DNA from: Triops longicaudatus
Lineage: Eukaryota > Arthropoda > Branchiopoda > Notostraca > Triopsidae
Direction: 5' to 3'
Length of the DNA: 64,000 nt
Assembly: GCA_022885665.1 (NCBI GenBank)
Contig: JAGQDJ010000072.1
Coordinates: 186,001-250,000, forward strand
The translations under genes and the position numbers were made by a program. Of this stretch, positions 1-9,500 are shown piece after piece. The first letter of the stretch is position 1. Each line of letters opens with the position of its first letter. Under the pieces are notes generated by a model. The model searched no databases. It saw nothing but the letters and a program-made list of their open reading frames with translations, and had not been told where the DNA came from.

Positions 1-364
1 CGATATGGATCCTGACGACCTACGGACAATTGCACATTAAGTGTACTTAAGATAAAGAGACAGAATTTGTTTTTATACCATTATGTTTCTCATAAAGTTG
101 CTCGATTTGAGCCACAAAACAGTTTTCCGGCAAATCTGGCTCTAAGGAGTCGTCGTCCATTACCAAGACGTAATCTCCAAGGTTAAGCCTCCAGTTATTC
201 CACTGGCAAGCCCTGCAAAACGGTAAATGATTTATAACTTTCTCGCCAATATCCTGCTAGATATTTCTTTAAATTTTATTTTACCCATAAAATTTGGCAT
301 CTTCTCGGCGATCTTTGTTGTTTCCGGGGATTGGTTCTCCGATCCATGAAAAACTCTGAACCAT
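1..364 (-). CDS. ORC1: ORC1-like origin recognition complex subunit 1, N-terminal part (BAH domain), partial
   Basis: Minus-strand exons at 364-285, 212-79 and 19-<1; introns at 284-213 (72 bp) and 78-20 (59 bp), both GT-AG, and the frame stays open across both. The start ATG at 364-362 has A at -3 and G at +4. The peptide begins MVQSFSWIGEPIPG, then has a BAH-like strand GDYVLV, an acidic MDDD turn, FVAQIEQLYE, and HNGRQDPYR at the edge. The order W-[IV]-G-x-P, then GxxVL[VI], acidic turn, [FY]VA+[IL]xxLxE, matches from memory the ORC1 N-terminal BAH domain, which in animals binds methylated histone H4 at replication origins. The AAA+ ATPase part would lie outside the window. Another BAH protein is possible, but the tryptophan-containing N-terminal segment favours ORC1. 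Unspliced reading stops right after exon 1 (TAA in the intron), so splicing is required. It is divergent from PPWD1. Confidence 0.68.
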
Positions 365-812
365 TTTTTTTGCCACGAAAATAAATAAATAAGTTACAAG
401 GAAAAGTTATAAAATCGCAGTCGCTTAGTAAAAGCCTCAATGTGATAATATATAGAGGCTGATAATTCACGTGCAACGTGAAAGAACACAAAACAAAAGG
501 AGCGCGAAAAATCACCCAAGGACGAAATAATCACGGTAGCTCCTTTTATCCGAATCCCAGTAAACAAGAAACAACTTAGGATAAAAAATTGCGAGGTGAG
601 TTTTCGATAATCCGAATAATTTTAATTACAAAAATACTTTTTAAGTCCTTATTCGGATAACCAAGATCATACTTAAGTGGCATCTATGTGCAGTTTAAGG
701 AAGCATTTATTTTCCTATCCGGTACATTTGTAAGTTTCTAGATGGCAGAAAATTCGTGAAAACGCCGGCTTTTAACTTGTTATAACTGATCAAGTAAATA
801 AACATTGCAGTA
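365..812. promoter_or_regulatory. Probable bidirectional promoter between ORC1-like gene and PPWD1
   Basis: 448 bp separate the two divergent start codons, and no third gene fits between them, so both promoters and both 5' UTRs should lie here. An inverted pair of the 10-mer TTATCCGAAT (546-555 and, reversed, 651-660) plus a third copy of the ATCCGAAT core near 610-617 sits in the middle. A CAG acceptor-like site at 808-810, two bases before the PPWD1 ATG, could mark the end of a 5' UTR intron. I see no clear TATA box at a supported position. Confidence 0.5.
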
Positions 813-3800
813 ATGTCAGAAAACAGCGAAGTTTCTCTAAAACGAAGCGCTGAAGATGAAACAAGTAAGGGAGGAGAAGAAGAAGAAGATTTCTTGGGTC
901 CTATGCCTTTAGAACAACCAAAAGCTAAAAAACAGAAAGGTATACACATCAAAGGAATTTCCATTCCGGTGTCCCTAATCGATTTTATTCTTATTGTTCC
1001 AGTTTTGGAATTCGAACAGCTCTATTTAGATAACTTGCCGAGTACAGAAATGTATGAAAGAAGTTTTATGCACCGCGACGCTGTTACTCACGTGGCTGTT
1101 ACCAAGTAACATAAAACGGACGAATCAATGTCGCGAAACAAAGTTTTTTTTTATGGTATTTGCTAGGACCGATTTCATCATCACAGCCAGTTGTGATGGG
1201 CATATAAAGTTTTGGAAGAAGCAGGAAGAAGGCATTGAGTTCGTTAAGCATTTCCGAAGTCATTTGGGTAACGTCCAAGCTTTAGCAGTGAACCATAATG
1301 GCAGTTTACTCTGCAGTATATCAAATGATAAGTCCCTGAAAGTCTTTGACGTCATAAACTTCGGTAAACGAGCTATTTCTTAGAAGTCACCTAAACACCT
1401 TCATAAGTATCCCTCTAAACTTTTATTTCTTTATTCAGATATGATAAATATGATGAAGCTGGATTACGTACCAGCCACGTGTGAATGGATTCATTCTGCG
1501 GGTGATCCCATTGCTGCTTTGGCTGTGTAATTACTACAGTCTTCTTTGAAAATAATCTATTTTCTGTTTAAATTTAATTTTCTTTTTCTAAATACAGTGC
1601 AGAGACAGAAACTTCAGTTATTAACGTTTATGACGGCCATGGCACCAATACTCCCCTTAAAAAACTCGAACGTTTCCATAGCAAACCAGTTATTCTTGTA
1701 AAGGTAAGCCTTTTCTTGCAATTTGTTGTAGCTGTACTCCTACGCACTGTCATTGTGCATGTTTCTTTGTTTTTAGTTTAATCCTGTATATGAAACCGTC
1801 ATTTCGGTGGACAAACAAGGCATTCTGGAATACTGGACAGGTCCGGGACAGGATTACCAGTTCCCTAAAACTGTTGACTTTGACTCGAAATTGGATACGG
1901 ATCTGTTCGAGTTTGCGAAATCCAAAACCTATCCTGTTAGCCTGTGTTTCTCTTCCGATGGAAGACAATTTGCGACGTACGGGATGGATCGAAAGGCAAG
2001 CTTTGGTATTCTCTTACTTTTCCCTAAACAGTATTTTGTACCTTAGATCCGCGTTTTCAAGTTCTTAACTGGTAAGCTAAGCCGCGTAATTGACGAAAGT
2101 TTGCAACATTACTTGGAATTACAGCAAGTTAAGCAACAACTGCCTCATATGGAATTCGGTCGAAGGTATTCGAACATCTCAATTAACGTCTGCTCTTCGT
2201 AAACACGGTTTCTTGATTATGTTACGTATAGAGCGGCTGTCGAAAGAGATTTGGATAAAAACGATCAGTTACCTCTGACGCGAATCACGTTTGACGAAAG
2301 CGGACATTTCTTGCTCGTCCCTACATTAATTGGCATTAAAATGATTAACCTGCATACCAATAAACTGGCTCGGGTTATTGGTAAACCAGAAAACTTACGT
2401 TTCTTGCAAGTTGCTCTGTTCCAGGTTTGTTTTTAAATAATTTTTTTATTTAAAAAATGCTTCGTTTTTTTCCTTTTATTTTTTGACTCAGTTCGTCCTT
2501 TTTTATAGGGAAAAGCCAAAAAAGAACACGGTTCTGTTACGTTAGAGCGCGAAGCGTCCGAGAATCCCACATTAGATAGTGTTAGATCGGATCCGACCAT
2601 TTTTTGCACTGCGTTTAAAAAGAATCGTTTCTTTTTATTCACACGGTAGGCTCTTCTCATTCTTCGCTTTAATAAAGCGCGAGTACCAAAGTGATTGTCT
2701 CATTAAGGCGTGAACCTGATGACACGAGAAGCGCTGGGGCCGAGCGAGACGTGTTTAATGAGAAACCGTCGAAAGAAGACATGATTGCTGCCACTGAAGC
2801 TGTTGGTAAGTCAGTTTTTCCCTAAAGTTTTTTGTCCTTTTTAGCAAAATGAAAACAGAGGGTCAAACCAGCCTATATATATTGATTAAACGTCTTTCAG
2901 GCACACAGCGCTTGTACGAAACAGCCGTTATCCATACGACCATGGGCGACATAGCGCTCAAACTCTTTCCAAAAGAATGTCCGAAAACGGTGGAAAACTT
3001 TTGCGTCCATGCAAAAAATGGCTATTACAATGGACACATCTTTCATCGCGTGATTAAAGGTTTCATGATTCAAACCGGTGATCCAACAGGTGAGTTTTTC
3101 ATTTTCCGCATGTATGAAACGGTATCGAACAAAAATGTCCACCTTCTCAAGGGTGTTTCAGCTTTTATTACAGCGATTATTTATGTTTGTGGTAGTTCTT
3201 GTATCTTTTCATTTTGAACTTTTCAAGGAACCTAACCACGATTTTTAAGTAATGTTGGGGTACTTTTAAGATTACTTCATAGCTCGTGCATGATTTACGA
3301 ACGGCTTAATGAACATGGAACCCCATTTCTGATTTATGAAATGTGAAGAATGCCTGAGGGTATCTTTTCAGCTTTTTTACTACTAATAACAAGGGAAAGG
3401 AAAAAAGTCCGTGGGTGTTTTAGGTATTGTTAAATGTGGAAGTCATTTGTGGGCAAAGCTGCTCGTCTAGCTTTCATTGTTTAAACATGTATTGTCTAGT
3501 TGGAATGTATAATAAATGCGTTCGTTTTTTGTGTCTAAGGAACGGGAACTGGAGGCGAGAGTATTTGGGGAGGCGAGTTTCAGGATGAATTCAACCCATC
3601 GTTACGCCATGATAGACCTTACACTCTAAGCATGGCCAATGCCGGTCCTAATACTAATGGAAGTCAGTTCTTTATCTCGGTCGTTCCTACTGTAAGTGTT
3701 GCCTAGACTCAGGAAGCAAGGAGGAATATCGCTTTTTAATGACTTTTTTTTCGTATCCCTATTAATTGACAGCCCTGGTTGGATAACAAGCATACTGTCT

Positions 3801-3916
3801 TCGGAAGAGTCGTCAAAGGAATGGACGTGGTCCAAAATATTAACCATGTCAAAGTAAGCTTCAAGACAGACAAGCCTTTCGATGACATTCGCATCATCAG
3901 CATTTCCTTAAAATAA
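813..3916 (+). CDS. PPWD1: Peptidylprolyl isomerase domain and WD repeat-containing protein 1 (spliceosomal cyclophilin)
   Basis: Complete gene of 13 coding exons: 813-939, 1003-1105, 1167-1363, 1439-1526, 1598-1703, 1777-1995, 2047-2165, 2232-2424, 2509-2645, 2708-2805, 2901-3089, 3540-3691, 3773-3916. Joined, they give 1872 nt, 623 residues, in frame throughout; the human protein is about 646 residues from memory. The N-terminus is acidic and basic, followed by LDNLPSTEMYERSFMHRD, a hallmark of PPWD1. WD repeats run to about residue 430 (FIITASCDGHIKFWKK, FDVINFD, LEYWTGP, CFSSDGRQFATYGMDRK). A cyclophilin domain covers about 472-623 with FHRVIKGFMIQTGDPTG (Arg about 512), MANAGPNTNGSQFFI, PWLDNKHTVFG (Trp 578, His 583) and terminal KVSFKTDKPFDD. 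Family members are nuclear and associate with the spliceosome; the PPIase domain catalyses prolyl cis-trans isomerisation. The active-site residues I can check (Arg, Phe, Gln, Trp, His) are present, so activity is expected. The intron at 1996-2046 uses a GC donor. The largest intron is 3090-3539. Confidence 0.97.
1996..2046 (+). other. GC-AG intron in PPWD1 (51 bp)
   Basis: The protein must read ...GMDRK then IRVFKF to match the family. Only the boundary AAG|GCAAGC at 1995/1996 and TTAG|ATC at 2046/2047 gives this in frame. The nearest GT, at 2006, would shift the frame. GCAAG is the usual sequence of the rare GC donor class recognised by the major spliceosome. Confidence 0.85.
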
Positions 3917-5540
3917 GACCGGGGACAAACAGATTTCTGTAAATCTCCACTGAACCAATCCTACCGTCTTAAAAGAAATACAGATTTTGTACAAAAGAAG
4001 ATAACTCCGAAATTGTTCGAGGAAATTGTTAAGTCGCAAATTCGTACCCTTCAAGGTTTGGGTACACAATAAGTTCTTTGTACTCAGCGCGAGTGAAACA
4101 ATGGTGCCTCTAAATCTCAGCTATCACGAAGAAAAACGGCTTTGGGCACGATTTAGGGTAATTTACCTACGCTTGCAAAGCTCTGTATGAAGCTATTAAC
4201 GCACTTGCAACCAACTCCTATAGGCTATCTATTGGCGCAGCGATTCCTAATGGAGAGTACGCTAATATTCTGCGCCAGGTTTCACTTTCCGGAAGGTTTT
4301 CTTCTTAAATTGTCCGTTTTTTCCTCATTTCCGCACCTGGCTTTAATCAGCTTGAATGTGGTTTTTCGTCTCTTATCACGTTTCTTTTTAAGCATTTTTA
4401 TCCTTTTTTTGTGGTTTTTCGCACATTGCGTTTGCCAGTACATGCGCAAGAAATCAGGCAAGGAAAGGTGCACTAGCGAGAGCGTCAAAATGTTGGAACA
4501 CTTGCGATGTTGAGTACCGTAATTTAAGCGGTAGCATAGTGTATATTGTTATGAGTGTATTTCTGTGTTAATTCGTGTTTCGTAGCGTGCGTAAAGCTCG
4601 TTGGTATCGTACGTCTACAAGTATTGTTTTTGAAATCTAATTGTCGATAGCCAGTTAAAGTAAGAGTGCAGAATTGTTCCGCGCTTTGGATTCGTTAGAG
4701 TATGCATGAATGCCCTACGCAAAACCTATCGAAATTTTAGCCTAGCGTGAACGTGATACACATTTTTAAGAAAATATGACGACAGAAACAGTAAGATCTT
4801 CCAAATTTGTGCAAAGTGTTTGCCACGTACAGTTTTTTTCCCAGCCCAACAGGTTTGTGAAGAGTCACACCAAATGGGCAGTTTACGTGCTGCGAGGTAG
4901 CTGAAGGCCAGTAAAAAGTTCCCGGCCTTACTTCGGAAGCTATTGCGCATTCCTTATACGTTCAAAAACGTAGAAAAATTGCGTTATCTGTTTCTTCTTT
5001 ACTCGTTAAATAGAGTGAATAAGGATGCTGTGTTTGGTAGCCAAATTTTAGACGGTTCGAGAATTACTACTATGTGGTGTTTTCGCAGTGCGTTACTAAA
5101 GACTTGTGAACATATTCTGTAGAAATAACGTTCGACGTATCTCTCATAGCTTGAGTAACAAAGGGATGGACCATCACTACGTTTTTTTATCACCTTTCGT
5201 AAACGTCTTTCAATTTTTCTACCTAGATAGAATGGGGTACGTACTCCAAGAAATGGTAAAAGTTCAAAGGCTTAGTTTTAAAATATGATCCGCCGTGGTT
5301 TGCATGCACCGTTTGGCGCCATGAAAAAAAGTTTGGGCGTGGCAGCCAATCAGGAAATTTCGCTACACGTTTGGAGGAAATGGCAACTCATGACCTCCAA
5401 TAGTGCTTTTTTGTGACTTTTCGGTGTCGCGCTTTTATGATTCTTTCCGAATGGGGCGATGGGACTCTGTTTTTGTGCATTATCTCACGCCTGACCGCAT
5501 TTTCTGTGAAAAGTATTGATTTTGCAAAGAATGTGTGGTA
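3917..5540. other. PPWD1 3' flank, no supported gene
   Basis: This follows the PPWD1 stop codon. I see no AATAAA close behind the stop, so the mRNA end is not placed. A small open frame with a good start context (ATGG at 4101) and splice-like borders exists near 4101-4513 but lacks a family match (see findings). The remainder shows no repeat or conserved exon that I can support. Confidence 0.5.
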
Positions 5541-5772
5541 CTTACTAGTTCTTCTGGAAGATTAGGACGACAAACGGAGTGGCTAAGGGACTTCTTATTG
5601 TCAAGCCTGTCGTATTCGCCGTTATTTGTGCCCAGATTCGCAGTCCAGAGCACGAAACATGGTCAAAGTTCGATTTTCCACCTTTTGGGGACAAAATTAA
5701 CGAGCGGAAACTGACGAGCCTTGTGGAGAAGACAGGAAATGCAATGCTATGTTTCGTCCCGGACGTCATCCA

Positions 5773-6169
5773 ATTTATTGGGGTGCAACGCAAGGTCCAA
5801 AGATGAGAGATTTTTTTCGACTGCTTTATCTCGGGTACCTACTGAGAAATTGGAGGCGATTTTCGGAATTTTGTTTTTTAAAGGGCTAGGTGAGTTCTTT
5901 GAAGCGAAAGAAAGTAACCTAAATCAGGTATGGGACGACGTTTGTAAAATTGAGGGAAGCACGCTGATGCGTTTTATTGAAATGAAAGCTTTTCATGCTA
6001 CTCTAGAATTTATTTAATAGACGTTACCGTTTGACAAAAGCCAAAGTTGACGACAGAGTCGAGTACTTATTAGCCATTGGAGCTGTCTGCCAACGTGGAT
6101 AAACAGATCGTTGGTACTTCCACAAGAAAAGGAAGAAAGAAAATAAAGCTCAAGGGGTGAAGTCAGGCT
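5773..6169 (+). pseudogene. Possible degenerate piggyBac-like transposase fragment
   Basis: The frame ending at 6017 reads KLEAIFGILFFKGL, then NLNQVWDD, then MRFIEMKAFHATLEFI. This resembles the piggyBac-family pattern of a hydrophobic LxAFxGLLxxxGL helix, a W-containing linker and a MxxxRFxxIxxxLxF segment. After the stop, another frame continues (NRRYRLTKAKVDD) and a third gives ANVDKQIVGTSTRKGRKKIK, comparable to the VDEQ-x-basic segment of that family. The order is right but at least two frame changes and a stop break it, so it would be a dead fragment. No terminal inverted repeats or TTAA-bounded ends were found. Chance similarity in a short open frame is a real alternative. Confidence 0.3.
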
Positions 6170-6472
6170 TTTGAACCCGACAGTTTTTGGCTACCTTCCA
6201 ATAGGAAAAGAAGTATATAATGGCTGAGCGAGTTAGGTCAAATCTTCTCACACGCCATCTTCTTGGCCTCCGTTTCTTTTCTGTAGGTACTCCATTGAAA
6301 GTATTTATGTCGCCGATTTTGCATCCCGTGTTATAAACAGGGGAAAGAATGCGAAAAAGACTACAATTTCTTTAGTCAATTTAAATTATTTTTTTAATTC
6401 TTTCAAATCTACTGTTTTTGTTGATCTTCATAGTTCTTCAAATACTCCAATAATAGTAAGGATTCCTGTCAA

Positions 6473-6566
6473 CAGGGTTGTTTCCGACACCGACCTTGTC
6501 GAGATCGAGACCTGAGGTTTCGAAACCGAGATCACTGGAACTTGTCGAAACCGAGATCGGTCTCGA
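6473..6566. repeat. GC-richer patch with repeated TCGAAACCGAGATC motif
   Basis: Two perfect 14-bp direct copies of TCGAAACCGAGATC lie at 6520-6533 and 6545-6558, with related words GTCGAGATCGAGACC before and GATCGGTCTCGAG after. The patch begins with CAGGGTTG, a form typical of hAT transposon ends, but I found no matching opposite end nearby. It stands out in composition from its AT-rich surroundings. Confidence 0.5.
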
Positions 6567-9500
6567 GTCAAAGACAGAAAGTTCAGTATAACCTTATTTT
6601 CTAGTGTAAAAATGTGTATTTAAAAGGCATAGGAAAACATATATAAACAAGAAAACCAATTCATGCACAAACGCCATCATTAGCATGGACAATGTGTCGA
6701 TTAGTCCTTTTAGGCCTCATAACACGCCACTTTTGCCAAATACTCTCTTTACAGTAGGAAATTTTGCAGGCACACAGAAAACCTTTTGGAAAAGTGGAGA
6801 GAAGGTTAAATGTACCCAGTCGTCAGAAAACTACGATAGAGTACATCTTACGGAAATGTTTGTTGGAATTTTGCTAGAATTATGTTGACCGTATTTAAAA
6901 CATGGTCAATTTTCCTCTTTTCCTTTAAACATACCTGGTAAACGCAGAAGTCCCTGCCTTCTCATGAAGATATGTTTGGGTAGTACAAAACTTGCCTGTT
7001 GCAAACCACTTCTCACGAAGGCTGCAACAATGTTTGAAATCTTTATGTGCAAATTAAAGGGTTGACGGAACCTTGCTAGGCATTTTTCTTTCGTCCATTA
7101 TGAGCTGTATATCGTTATGTATCGAAGAAACGGGAAATGATTTTGCTGCAGAAATTACGGACTAGAAATATTGACTGCAAAGGTGTAAGTTCACATCATT
7201 TACCCCGATCATGACTAGCGTTCGGTGATTTCGTTTTAATATGTAGTATAATCTCAATTTGAAAGTATTCGCCTTCACGTTACTTCTTTTGTGCGGAACG
7301 TCCCCAAAGGATATTAATTCACGATTTTCTTCTTTCGCTTCCTGTGAAACCTGTTAAGCTACGTGCAGACAAGAAGGCTTCTCCTACTATGGAGTTTTAA
7401 TCACCCGTTTTTTCAAAAGCTATATTTTTTAAATTTCAGTACTTTTCTGTATAGACCTATATTACTTCGCCTGCAACGTTTCAGTTATTACCCAGCATTT
7501 CTTTCAGTCGGAGCTCAATGACACTTCAAAGGTTTGGTCACAACGAGGACCGTACCCAGTATTGGTTCGGGAAAGAGGGAGGTTCGTATGCATGTTTCAT
7601 GATTTAAAAAAAAAATAGTAGTAGTCGTGTATAATCCCATGAGAAAATAATCATTTCGGGGTGGAGAGTTAAAACCCTATCGTCCTGGGTACGAGGTGGT
7701 TATAATTATGCGTTTAAATATACGTTTTATTTAAAGCAACGAGATACGTTAGTGAAGTAATGTTCGAGCTGGTAGAATAAAAAAAAGTAGGTATAAAAAT
7801 GCTCAAAAGGTGGCTTTCCTATCAAAATTTGGCTGACACAGGTGAGTAGATCGCGGTTCATTTTACAGTCAAGTTTCTCGCGCTTTCATTGTTGATTTTC
7901 TTGCAAAATGGCGGCTGGAGCTGTGTACCATTTGTACTATCTTAAATCAGGTGTTTCACTGGGCGTGAGACGTGAAACAGACCAGAGGCATACAACGGGC
8001 AACGGAACGAAATTGGAGCGTATTAGTTTACTCGAAAGGTATGGTAAATATGAAGACAAATTCGACGCCGGCGCTAGGACATGCGTTGGAGGCAGGCCAC
8101 ACAGGCTTGAGAACTTTGTTCGGTACAGTTGGGTGCCGAAAGACCAAGTGAGAGGACGTAATTTTGCCGCCCTGCTTTTTGTCCTTTTCTCTCGTGTCAC
8201 ACAGTTCCACAATCTCAATGCGCGTGGTTTTGCCAGTTTGTAATTCCAGTGGTTGGAATAAGTGGATTTAAAACCTGGTTGCACCAAACTTCTGGAAATA
8301 CCGTATATGCGTATGTATAAATAATTCAATTTTGCACAGTCAGTTTCTAACTATTTGATGATTTTTTTACTTCCTGTTTGAAAACTTGGTCCAATTTAGG
8401 AGAAATCAATTTAGGACTTGATTTTAATCCATGCCTGTTCTAGCTGTCATTAGATTAAGTCTGCGATGTCATACTGTTATTGTTGTAATGTAGGCGAAAT
8501 TGAACGCAGTTTCGAAGAAATGCTGCTTCATTATAAATAGAAAAAACACGAGTAGCGATTCTTCTTATTATGACGATTTTCGTACTGTTTTACTTCCGTA
8601 GTCAACTTTCGTTGAACTCGTCGAAAATCACTGGACTGATGTAGAAAAATTCTGCACAAATTTTGGTTCACTTATCACATAAATTGACTCGCAGATGTTT
8701 TAGGTTGAGAAGCTTCGTACGCTTCGCCTCTGTTGCTGTTTCTTACGGCGAATTCAACTTAATTAAAAATCCGCTTGATTAAAGGTGTGTTAGAAAATTG
8801 TAGTTATTTTTAATATATATTAACACAACAGTAGTTTAGTTGGTGTTTACTTTATAGAAACTAAATAAACTACGTTATTTTTTATTTGTATTTAAACTTG
8901 TTAATTTTTTATGTAAATTTAAATAAAATAATTTTTATAGAAAATAAAGTGTCGTTTTTATTAAATATTGCTTTAAGATAAGCTTTTAATTATTGTGTGG
9001 ATTGGCGTAGCATGGAAGATGCAGATTTTTATTATGATTGTTGGATATCTCTTAATCAAACCAGTTTGAATTACCTGGTTGAATTATTTTTGCATTCATT
9101 AAAGCAGTCCTTCGAGATCGCTTTTTTGTAGCTACTTTTCCTGTACAATTCTCTTAAAGTCAAAGCTCGAGAATGTGTTCAGGTAGAATTTTAATTGTTT
9201 AATTTTTTCAACGAAAATATTCAAAGTGAAGAAGGTAATCTTATGAAAATTTAATGACATAATTAAAAGTGCACAAAAAGGCACATTGCAAAGTGTTTCT
9301 TGTCAAGCAACTTTTTACCCTCAAGCAAGAAAAGAAACTAACTCTTTTTTTTCGGGGTTAAAAAAATGAAACGAGACTGTGAATTAAACGCAGACTAATG
9401 ACGTCGTTATACTTGGCGTCGTCTAATAAATCCGGAGCCCGTAAATGAACTAGGCAAGTATTATACTAGCCAATTTTGTATCTCGGGAGGAACTTTCCTT

